Origin: UBA1924 sp963976625
Lineage (GTDB): Bacteria > Planctomycetota > Phycisphaerae > Phycisphaerales > UBA1924
Reading direction: 5' to 3'
Assembly: GCA_963976625.1 (NCBI GenBank)
Contig: CAXBLA010000008.1
Location: 47,330-111,329 of the forward strand
DNA: 64,000 nucleotides
Positions 36,421-43,656 of this stretch are shown here, piece after piece. The position numbers and the translations under genes were made by a program. The notes beneath the pieces were generated by a model. That model ran no database searches, was not told the DNA's origin, and worked only from the letters and a program-made list of their open reading frames with translations. The stretch's first letter is position 1. Each line of letters begins with the position of its first letter.

Positions 36421-37455
36421 ATGAGCTCACTCGACCAAAACGAGATCGATACGCTGCTCAATGCGGTGGAGCACGAAGAGGGCGTCTCGGGCGATGATCT
36501 GCACCCCAAGGTCTTCTCTCGCACACGCAAGGATCTGGAGACCGTCGAGATCCGCGACTACGACTTCAAACGACCCGAGCGTGTGTCCAAGGACCAGATG
36601 CTCGCCCTTGAAACGCTGCACGAGGCCTTCGCCCGCAACTTCGGGGCGTCGCTGTCCGGGTTCTTGCGGACGATTGTCGAGGTCCGTGTGGCGGCCTGTG
36701 AACAGATGACCTACGGCGAGTTCGTCGCCGGGCTCCCCAACCCGACGAGTTATAACCTGATCCAGCCCGACCAGCTCGAGGGGCAGATGTGCCTTGAGGT
36801 CTCGCCGTTGATCATTTATCCGATCATTGATCGTCTGCTGGGGGGCACGAACCAGGACCTGTTTATCCCCCAGCGCCCGATGACCCCGATCGAGCAGCGC
36901 CTGATCTCCAATGTGCTCCGCCGGGGGCTCGATGCCCTTTCCGAGGCTTGGGAGAGCGTGTGCGAGCTCAAGTTCGACATCGTGGCCCATGAGTCCAACC
37001 CCCACTTGGTCCAGATCGTCCCGCCCAACGAGGTGGTGATGGTGATCGGGCTCGAGGTGCGGATGGCCTCGCGTGCGGGGACGATGAATCTGTGCATACC
37101 TTATAATGTGATCGAGCCGGTGATGGACGATCTGAGCTCGCAGAGCTGGTTCGCGGTGAGCCGCAACGAGAACGACAATCAGTCCGAGGACCAGATCACA
37201 AAGAACATCGACCAAACAGGCGTCGAGCTCAGCGCGATCCTGGCCGAGACCACGATCACGCTGCGTGATCTCAGTGAGATGCGGGTGGGCGACATGCTCG
37301 TCACCTCGAAGAACGCCAAGGATCCGGCTCTGATTATGGTCGAGAAGGAACCCAAGTTCGTCGCGACGGTCGGGCAGCACAGCGGCAACCGGGCCGTGCG
37401 GATCAGCCGACCGGTGAGCCGGGGCGAGCGTGTGCAGACACGATTCTCGAGCTGA
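36421..37455 (+). CDS. fliM: flagellar motor switch protein FliM
   Basis: FliM is part of the C-ring switch and binds CheY-P. The 344-residue protein begins with the CheY-binding-type segment MSSLDQNEIDTLLNAV, has the CheC-like middle domain (ALETLHEAFARNFGASLSGFLR, YEEFVAGLPNPTSYNLI-like) and the C-terminal SpoA domain (LRDLSEMRVGDMLVTSKNAKDP). Length is normal for the family. No other flagellar gene adjoins it. The ATG at 36421 was chosen by homology; there is no obvious ribosome binding site before it. Confidence 0.93.
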   Translation: MSSLDQNEIDTLLNAVEHEEGVSGDDLHPKVFSRTRKDLETVEIRDYDFKRPERVSKDQMLALETLHEAFARNFGASLSGFLRTIVEVRVAACEQMTYGEFVAGLPNPTSYNLIQPDQLEGQMCLEVSPLIIYPIIDRLLGGTNQDLFIPQRPMTPIEQRLISNVLRRGLDALSEAWESVCELKFDIVAHESNPHLVQIVPPNEVVMVIGLEVRMASRAGTMNLCIPYNVIEPVMDDLSSQSWFAVSRNENDNQSEDQITKNIDQTGVELSAILAETTITLRDLSEMRVGDMLVTSKNAKDPALIMVEKEPKFVATVGQHSGNRAVRISRPVSRGERVQTRFSS

Positions 37456-37514
37456 TAAACGACCGCCCAGCGTGTGGGCACCCCTTGATCTTCATCCAGT
37501 CTTGGTCCAGAATC

Positions 37515-37544
37515 TTGATTCTGAGCCGATCGGTGTTCTATACT
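37515..37544 (+). promoter_or_regulatory. sigma70-type promoter of the nusA operon
   Basis: TTGATT (37515-37520), an 18-nt spacer and TATACT (37539-37544) predict transcription starting near 37551. The -35 hexamer lies inside an inverted repeat with 7-nt arms (CAGAATC/GATTCTG, 37508-37523), which could be an operator. Confidence 0.6.
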
Positions 37545-37589
37545 TGATCGGAATCTCTGGGCATGGTGCCCGGGGGAAGGAGTATGTCG

Positions 37590-37619
37590 ATGCATATGGT
37601 CTTGCGCCACCATGAGTAA
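37590..37619 (+). CDS. possible leader peptide upstream of nusA
   Basis: The nine-codon frame MHMVLRHHE starts 7 nt after a strong AAGGAG and has three histidines; an in-frame ATG at 37584 would add two residues but is too close to the ribosome binding site. It may be translated as a regulatory uORF. There is no family evidence, and the assignment rests only on the ribosome binding site and position. Confidence 0.35.
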   Translation: MHMVLRHHE

Positions 37620-37763
37620 CGGGTATTCGATCTTGATCGGAGCCGTTCCTCAGAGAATCGGTGTTCAGAGGAAGGAATGGACGATGCGATAACCGCGTGG
37701 TCCATCCTGATCTGAGCGGTGTAGGTATCTTTTCACGCCTCTACCCACACCCTCTCGACGCTC

Positions 37764-37803
37764 GACCGCGGCTTTCACATGCTTCGCGGTCATTTGTATT
37801 TTT
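37764..37803 (+). terminator. attenuator-like terminator in the nusA leader
   Basis: GACCGCG/CGCGGTC makes a 7-bp stem with a 14-nt loop, followed by ATTTGTATTTTT, about 100 nt before the nusA ATG. NusA is known to stimulate such terminators. Confidence 0.5.
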
Positions 37804-37902
37804 GTATCTCGTCCGATCGGGGTACTTGTTAAGCCAAAGAACACACATCCAAACATCACAACATCCTCGCCCATACGCGAGCACATCAGCCGGAGCCGAA
37901 CA

Positions 37903-39291
37903 ATGAACACTGCAGAAATGATGCGTATCCTCGATTCGATCGCACGCGACCGGAATGTCGAGAAGAGCCTGTTGATCTCTGACCTCGAGACCGCGATGGT
38001 CTCGGCATGTCGCAAGTTCTTCGGGACCCTCGACGCCGACGAGTTCCAGTGTACCGTTGATCCGCTCACCGGCGAGATCCAGCTCTATCGCTACAACGAG
38101 CCGATGGACATGGACCCGGGCGACTTCGGACGCATCGCCGCACAGACCTTCAAGCAGGTCATGATCCAGCGCTTCCGCGACGACGAGCGTCAGTCGCTGA
38201 TGGAAGAGTACTCCACCCGCGTGGGCACCCTGGTGACGGGCGTCGCCCAGCGGTACGACCGGGGCGCATTGGTCGTGCAGGTCGATCGGGCCGAGACCGT
38301 CATGCTCCGCAGCGAGCAGATCCCCGGCGAGCAGTTCATGCCCGGCGATCGCGTCCGCGCAATGATCCTCGATGTCAAGGACATGGGCGCGCAGGTCAAG
38401 ATCTACCTCTCGCGTGGTCACCCGGACTTCATCCGTCGGCTCTTCGAGGTCGAGGTCCCCGAGGTCATGGAGCGCACCATCGAGATCAAGGCGATGTCAC
38501 GCGAGCCGGGCTATCGCACCAAGATGGCGGTTTCTTCGATCGACTCGAAGATCGACGCCGTCGGTGCGTGTGTGGGTATCCGCGGGTCACGCATCAAGAC
38601 CATCGTTGAAGAACTCAACGGCGAAAAAATCGACATCGTCCGCTGGAACGAATCATCACAGATCCTCATCGCCAACGCGCTCAAGCCGGCAGAAGTCAAC
38701 GAGATCTCTTTGTGCTTCGAGCTCGGGCGCGCGACGGTTGTAGTCCGTGACGATCAGCTCTCGTTGGCGATCGGCAAGCGTGGGCAGAATGTCCGCCTGG
38801 CGGCTCGTCTGACGGGCTGGGATGTCGACATCCTGACCCCGGAAGAGTTCACCAAGGGGCTCACGATCTTGTCGGAGACCCTCCAGCAGATCGAGGGCGT
38901 CACCGACGAGATGGTCGATCGCTTGGCAGCGCTCGGCATGATCTCGGTCTTCGATGTCGAAGAGGTCGGCGAAGAGATGCTCTTGACCGAGCTCGAACTC
39001 GACGAAGAAAAGAGCCAGCAGGCGATCGAGCTGTGTGCAGCCAAGGCCAAGGAAGTGGCGGCTCAGCAGGAGATCGACAAGGCCGAGGCAGCCGCCCGCA
39101 AGGCCGAGGAAGAGCAAGCCGCTTCGGCGATCTTGTCAGGGGCCGTCGATGGCGACGCTTCGCCGGAGGTTGCCGCCGCAGCGATCCTTGGAGCCGCAGC
39201 CGCGAGCACACCCGCCGACGACGAGGGGAACACCCCCGAGCCGGACGCGGAATCAGAGAACCGCGCCGCCGATATTCTCGGTGGCGAGTAA
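37903..39291 (+). CDS. nusA: transcription termination/antitermination factor NusA
   Basis: NusA binds RNA polymerase and modulates pausing, termination and antitermination. The 462-residue protein has the N-terminal polymerase-binding domain, an S1 domain (about 105-180, VGTLVTGVAQRYDRGALVVQ), two KH domains (about 200-345, with VGIRGSRIKTIVEELNGEKI and SLAIGKRGQNVRLAARL) and helix-hairpin-helix sequence (about 320-390), then an Ala/Glu-rich tail ending in DILGGE. rimP, often its neighbour, is not present here. infB follows on the same strand after 95 nt. Confidence 0.97.
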   Translation: MNTAEMMRILDSIARDRNVEKSLLISDLETAMVSACRKFFGTLDADEFQCTVDPLTGEIQLYRYNEPMDMDPGDFGRIAAQTFKQVMIQRFRDDERQSLMEEYSTRVGTLVTGVAQRYDRGALVVQVDRAETVMLRSEQIPGEQFMPGDRVRAMILDVKDMGAQVKIYLSRGHPDFIRRLFEVEVPEVMERTIEIKAMSREPGYRTKMAVSSIDSKIDAVGACVGIRGSRIKTIVEELNGEKIDIVRWNESSQILIANALKPAEVNEISLCFELGRATVVVRDDQLSLAIGKRGQNVRLAARLTGWDVDILTPEEFTKGLTILSETLQQIEGVTDEMVDRLAALGMISVFDVEEVGEEMLLTELELDEEKSQQAIELCAAKAKEVAAQQEIDKAEAAARKAEEEQAASAILSGAVDGDASPEVAAAAILGAAAASTPADDEGNTPEPDAESENRAADILGGE

Positions 39292-39386
39292 GTGACAAAG
39301 AGCACTGCTGCGTGTGTGTACACGCGGCGGTGAATGGATAGAGACCGAGAAGACAGACACAACCGCGACACGCGTTGGAGCAGCAA

Positions 39387-42251
39387 TTGGCGAATACACG
39401 AATCTTTGAAATCGCAAAAGACCTGGGCATCAAGTCCAAAGCGATTGTGGAAAAATGCCACGCCGAGGGGCTTCCTAAGGATGTGATCAAGAACCACATG
39501 TCGACGGTGTCGATCGGTCTTGAACAGACGATCCGCGAATGGTTCGCGGTCGATGAGTCGGCGGACTCGGCGCACACCGCGGTCGAGCAGGCCCAGAAGG
39601 TCGATCTCGAGAAGATCCGCGAGACCAAGAAGGCGACCAAGGCCAAGGCCGTCGAGGGCGACGATGAGTCTGCTGAATCGGGCGACGATGTCGGCACCGC
39701 GACGGCGACTCCGATGAAGGCGGCCAAAGCGATCAAGGCTAAGCCGGCTGCGGCTGCTCCCGCCACGCCCGCCAAGGCAACGGCTGCTCCCAAAGCAGAA
39801 ACAGAAGCTCCGGCTGAAACTCCGGCCAAAGCAACCAAGGCCAAGCCCGCTCCTGCTGCGACCAAGACCGCTGCGCCCGGAGCCCCCGCGGCTCCGACGC
39901 CGGTCAAGATCCGCGCGATGCATGTGCCCGCCGGGCTCTCGGCCGAGGCTCCCAAGCTCAAAGAGCCTGAGAAGCCGGTCGCCCCTGAGCCGGAGAAGAA
40001 GGAACAACGCGTGGTGCGTGCCCCCGAGCGCAAGCCCGCCGAGCCGAGCGCACCGCCAGAGATGAATGTCCCCGTGCGCCCCACCACCGTCACACCGGCT
40101 GGTCGGGTCTTGGAGAAGAAAACACAGATCAAGCTCTCGGGCCCCAAGGTCATCCGCGTGGAAGCGGCCGAGCATGTCGAAGCGCCTCGCAGGCGTCCAC
40201 AACGCCCCGGCGGGGGCATGGGCGGGCCGGGCATGCCGATGGAAGGGCGACCACCGCGCGGCGGCGGCAGCTCGCGTCGTCGTGATGGCGGCGGCACCGG
40301 CGGCACCGGCGGACCGGGCGGCGCAGGCGCTGGGCCGGGTCGTGGCTGGACCGAGGCGGACCTTGCAGAACGCGATGCACGGCTCAAGCAGTCCGGTGGC
40401 TATCTCCGCCAGCGGCAGATGCAGATGCGTTCATCGGCCAACGCTTCACAGTCTGCGGCCAAGATCGGCGGCAAGGTTGAAATCACCGCGCCGTTCTCGA
40501 TCAAGGACCTGTCTGCCGCGACCGGCGTCAAGGGCGCGGACATCGTCAAGAAGCTCTTTATGCAGGGCGTGATGGCGACGATCAACTCGGGCATCGAATC
40601 CGAAAAAGCCCAGGAGATCATGATCGACTGGGATATCGAGCTCGAGGTCATCGAGGCCAAGGGCGCTGAAGAACAGGTCGCCGAGCAGTTCGCCGAGCGG
40701 ACCCGCAAGGACGAGCGTGCGCGTGGGCCGATCGTGACGATCCTGGGCCATGTGGACCACGGCAAGACCTCGCTGCTCGACCGGATCCGCAAGGCCAATG
40801 TGGCCGACGGCGAGGCCGGCGGGATCACGCAGGCGACGAGCGCCTTCCGCGTGCCCGTCACCATGGGCGACTCCGAGAAGTTCGTCACCTTTATTGATAC
40901 TCCGGGTCACGAGGCGTTCACGGCGATGCGTTCGCGTGGTGCCAATGTGACGGACATCGTGGTGCTGGTGGTCGCGGCCGATGACGGCGTGATGCCTCAG
41001 ACGATCGAGTCGATCTCGCACTCCAAGGCCGCGGGCGTGCCGATTATTGTCGCGCTCAACAAGATCGATAAAGAGCAAGCCACCGAGGACAACATCCAGC
41101 GGATCTACGGCCAGCTCGCCGAGCATGGGCTCAGCCCCACCGAATGGGGCGGCGATACCGAGGTCATCAAGACCAGCGCGATCAAGGACATCGGCATCCA
41201 AGAGCTGCTCGATATCCTTGACCTGCAGTCCGAGATCCTCGAACTCAAGAGCGACTTTGGTGGCCAAGCCCAGGGCACCGTCATCGAGGCGCGTCCTGAG
41301 GGCGGTCGAGGCAATGTGGCCAATATCCTTGTCCAAGAGGGCGAGCTGAAGGTCGGCGACTTTATTGTCATGGGTCGTGCGTTTGGTCGTGTGCGTGACA
41401 TCACCGACGATCGCGGCAAGAAGCACAAGAAGGTGCTCCCGCCGCTGCCGGTGCAGATCTCGGGTATTAACTCGTTGCCCGACGCGGGCGACAAGTTCTA
41501 CTGCGTGGGCTCGCTCAAGGAGGCCGAGAAGGCCGCCGAGCAGCGACGCGAACGCGAACGCGAGGCGCTGCTTGCGCAGCCCAAGCTCACGCTCGACAAT
41601 ATGTTTACGCAGATCGCCGACACGGACATGCAAGAGATCTTGGTCGTCCTCAAGGCGGATGTCCAGGGCTCGGTGGATGTGCTCAAGTCCGAGATCGAGA
41701 AGGTCGGCAACGACGAGGTCAAGGTCCGCGTGATCCACCAAGCGGTTGGTGGGATCACCGAGTCGGACATCGTGCTGGCCGAGGCGTCCAAGGCGATCAT
41801 CATCGGCTTCAATGTCATCGCCAACGCCAAGGGGCGTGCGTTGTCAGAGACCAAGGGCGTTGAGATCCGTAACTATCAGGTGATCTACCACATCGTCGAG
41901 GACATCAAGAAGGCGGTCGAAGGGCTGCTCACCCCGGATATCCGCGAGGATGTGCTCGGGCATGCAGAGGTCCGCGAGGTCTTCAAGGTGTCCAAGGTCG
42001 GCACGATCGCGGGTTGTTATGTCACCGACGGCAGTGTCAAGCGCGACGCGCTCATCCGCGTCACCCGCGACGGCGTGGTCATCGAGAACAACCGCAAGCT
42101 CGAGCAGCTCAAGCGCTTCAAGGACGACGCGAAGGAAGTTCGTGCGAACATGGAGTGCGGCATGAAGATCGTCGGGTACGACGATATCAAGGCCGGCGAT
42201 GTGCTCGAATGCTACCTCAACATCGAGGTGGCCCGGACACTCGACGATTAA
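39387..42251 (+). CDS. infB: translation initiation factor IF-2
   Basis: IF-2 is the GTPase that brings fMet-tRNA to the 30S subunit. The 954-residue product has an IF2-N helix-turn-helix (TRIFEIAKDLGIKSKAIVEK), a long Ala/Pro/Lys-rich and Gly-rich linker (about 60-330), a second IF2-N motif (FSIKDLSAATGVKGADIVKK), the G domain (GHVDHGKT at about 454-461, DTPGHE at about 504, NKID at about 558) and the C-terminal tRNA-binding domains. The start is TTG at 39387, with GGAG 6 nt upstream; the TTG at 39375 is less likely because that GGAG overlaps it. Non-ATG starts recur in this operon. Confidence 0.97.
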   Translation: MANTRIFEIAKDLGIKSKAIVEKCHAEGLPKDVIKNHMSTVSIGLEQTIREWFAVDESADSAHTAVEQAQKVDLEKIRETKKATKAKAVEGDDESAESGDDVGTATATPMKAAKAIKAKPAAAAPATPAKATAAPKAETEAPAETPAKATKAKPAPAATKTAAPGAPAAPTPVKIRAMHVPAGLSAEAPKLKEPEKPVAPEPEKKEQRVVRAPERKPAEPSAPPEMNVPVRPTTVTPAGRVLEKKTQIKLSGPKVIRVEAAEHVEAPRRRPQRPGGGMGGPGMPMEGRPPRGGGSSRRRDGGGTGGTGGPGGAGAGPGRGWTEADLAERDARLKQSGGYLRQRQMQMRSSANASQSAAKIGGKVEITAPFSIKDLSAATGVKGADIVKKLFMQGVMATINSGIESEKAQEIMIDWDIELEVIEAKGAEEQVAEQFAERTRKDERARGPIVTILGHVDHGKTSLLDRIRKANVADGEAGGITQATSAFRVPVTMGDSEKFVTFIDTPGHEAFTAMRSRGANVTDIVVLVVAADDGVMPQTIESISHSKAAGVPIIVALNKIDKEQATEDNIQRIYGQLAEHGLSPTEWGGDTEVIKTSAIKDIGIQELLDILDLQSEILELKSDFGGQAQGTVIEARPEGGRGNVANILVQEGELKVGDFIVMGRAFGRVRDITDDRGKKHKKVLPPLPVQISGINSLPDAGDKFYCVGSLKEAEKAAEQRREREREALLAQPKLTLDNMFTQIADTDMQEILVVLKADVQGSVDVLKSEIEKVGNDEVKVRVIHQAVGGITESDIVLAEASKAIIIGFNVIANAKGRALSETKGVEIRNYQVIYHIVEDIKKAVEGLLTPDIREDVLGHAEVREVFKVSKVGTIAGCYVTDGSVKRDALIRVTRDGVVIENNRKLEQLKRFKDDAKEVRANMECGMKIVGYDDIKAGDVLECYLNIEVARTLDD

Positions 42252-42264
42252 TACACCTTTGACC

Positions 42265-42297
42265 GCATGCCGATGTAGCCGTCGGCGTGCGTTTTTT
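42265..42297 (+). terminator. terminator between infB and rbfA
   Basis: A 9-bp stem (42265-42273 with 42282-42290, one G-U pair) is followed by GTTTTTT. rbfA may rely on read-through or its own promoter. Confidence 0.8.
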
Positions 42298-42358
42298 GCA
42301 GAGCATATATGCCCGGAGCGTTAATCATCGCCCGGGTTGTTGGTACGGAGATGACCGC

Positions 42359-42865
42359 TTGAGACGACGCAGCCTACAGATCGCATCCAATATCCAGCAG
42401 GAGCTTCAGCAGCGGCTCGTGCGTGGGCTCAACGACCCGCGCATCCGCGGGCTCATCACCGTGACCAAGGTGGAGGTCTCCGATGATCTCAAGCACGCCA
42501 AGGCGTATATCTCGGTGATGCCTCACGATCGGGCCAAGCTGACGATGCACGGGCTGACGGCGGCGACCAAGCGCCTTCGTCGCGATGTCATGGAGCGGAT
42601 CCATATCAAGGAGATGCCGAGCCTGAGGCTGATCTACGACGAGGGGCACAAGGCGGAGATGGATGTGTTCTCGGTGCTCGAGCAGGACCGGATCGAGCAG
42701 TCGCAGAAGAGCTCCTCGGCGTGGGCATCGGGTGGGCAGCGCGATGACGACACCGATACGGACGCTGACACCGCGTCGGACATCACCGAAGAGCAGACGC
42801 CCGACACCACGAAGGGCACCACGAAGGGCACCACGAAGGGCACCACGAAGGGCACCACCGAGTGA
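42359..42865 (+). CDS. rbfA: ribosome-binding factor A with repeat tail
   Basis: RbfA assists 16S rRNA maturation in the 30S subunit. The KH-type core is clear (SLQIASNIQQELQQRLVRGL, ITVTKVEVSDDLKHAKAYIS, LRLIYDEG). The start is TTG at 42359, with GGAG 8 nt upstream. An ATG at 42351 opens only a three-codon frame (Met-Thr-Ala) whose TGA overlaps the TTG. The 168-residue product ends in an acidic stretch and four copies of the tetrapeptide TTKG, encoded by a 12-bp tandem repeat. The next gene overlaps it by 4 nt (GTGA). Confidence 0.93.
   Translation: MRRRSLQIASNIQQELQQRLVRGLNDPRIRGLITVTKVEVSDDLKHAKAYISVMPHDRAKLTMHGLTAATKRLRRDVMERIHIKEMPSLRLIYDEGHKAEMDVFSVLEQDRIEQSQKSSSAWASGGQRDDDTDTDADTASDITEEQTPDTTKGTTKGTTKGTTKGTTE
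42806..42853 (+). repeat. 12-bp tandem repeat inside rbfA, four units
   Basis: ACCACGAAGGGC is repeated four times without a mismatch, in frame, encoding TTKG units at the end of RbfA. Confidence 0.97.
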
Positions 42866-43656
42866 GCACCAGCGAGATGGACAACTTGGGGGAGTTGATG
42901 GGCGAGCTGATCAAGGAGCTCTCGCCGAGCTACGGCGACGCGGGCGGGGTGTCGTGCGCGAACCTGATCGCACCGACTGATCTGTCGAGCGATCCGCTGA
43001 TCAGCGAGCTGGTGTTCTCGATGCTGGTGTGGGAGGCGTCGATCGCCCACGCGGTGGAGGCGTCGGCGTGCATCCATCGCGAGCTGATCGATCTCAACGA
43101 GCTGCGGGTGTGCACCGCCGGCGAGCTGGCGGCGATTCTGCCCTCACGCTACCCGCGCGCCCAAGAACGCAGCGAGCGTTTGCTCAGCGTCCTCAACACG
43201 ATCTTCCGGCGCGAGCACCAGCTCTCGCTGACGCACCTGCGCGAGATGAACAAGCGCGAGGTCATCGCGTACTTCGAGTCGATCGACGGGCTGCCGGTGT
43301 TCGCGTCTTCGCGGGTGATCCTGCTGGGGCTCGGGTGGCACGCGTTCCCGATGGATGACTGGCTCACCAAGCAGCTGGCGGTGCGAGGGATCACGGAGAC
43401 TTCGCTGGGCATCGACGAGCAGACCACGCGGATGGAGCGGCTGGTGCGGGCGAGCGACTCGCTCAAGTACTACACGCTCGTCGAGCACTGGGCGTCTGAT
43501 CTTCGGCGGGCCAAGTCCACCGCGGGCAGCAAGCCCAAGAAGACGACGAGCAAGAAGACCACCAGCAAGGCCAAACCAGCGACGAAAACTCCGGCCAAAG
43601 CACCAGCTAAATCATCGGCCAAAGCCACTGCAACCAAATCAAAGGGCACATCGTGA
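42862..43656 (+). CDS. HhH-GPD-like protein without catalytic Lys, with basic tail
   Basis: The 264-residue protein has the helix-hairpin-helix/GPD look of endonuclease III: LREMNKREVIAYFESIDGLP followed by SSRVILLGLGWHAFPMDDWL. The Asp of the GPD motif is in place (MDDW), but the Lys of the endonuclease III site (GRKTA) is replaced by Ser. It may bind DNA without glycosylase/lyase activity. The last 50 residues are Lys/Ala/Pro/Thr-rich, like histone H1 tails. It starts at GTG overlapping the rbfA stop and ends overlapping the next GTG start, so it is tightly coupled in the rbfA chain. Confidence 0.7.
   Translation: MSTSEMDNLGELMGELIKELSPSYGDAGGVSCANLIAPTDLSSDPLISELVFSMLVWEASIAHAVEASACIHRELIDLNELRVCTAGELAAILPSRYPRAQERSERLLSVLNTIFRREHQLSLTHLREMNKREVIAYFESIDGLPVFASSRVILLGLGWHAFPMDDWLTKQLAVRGITETSLGIDEQTTRMERLVRASDSLKYYTLVEHWASDLRRAKSTAGSKPKKTTSKKTTSKAKPATKTPAKAPAKSSAKATATKSKGTS

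Larger units (their letters stand above)
37545..37902 (+). promoter_or_regulatory. long structured leader of nusA with two small frames and an attenuator
   Basis: About 350 nt of leader precede nusA. A hairpin GGGCA/TGCCC (37559-37571) is followed by AAGGAG and the small frame ATG 37584/37590 to TAA 37619 (MHMVLRHHE from the second ATG). About 95 nt later AGGAAGGA precedes another pair of ATGs, one opening the minimal frame ATG-CGA-TAA (37684-37692). A terminator-like hairpin follows. No known riboswitch or RNA family was recognised. Confidence 0.5.

Noticed and set aside
36421..37455. Flagellar gene cluster around fliM
   Set aside because: The neighbours (dsbD-like and nusA) are not flagellar, so fliM stands alone in this window.
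42806..42853. CRISPR-like repeats
   Set aside because: The units are contiguous, only 12 bp, in frame and have no spacers.
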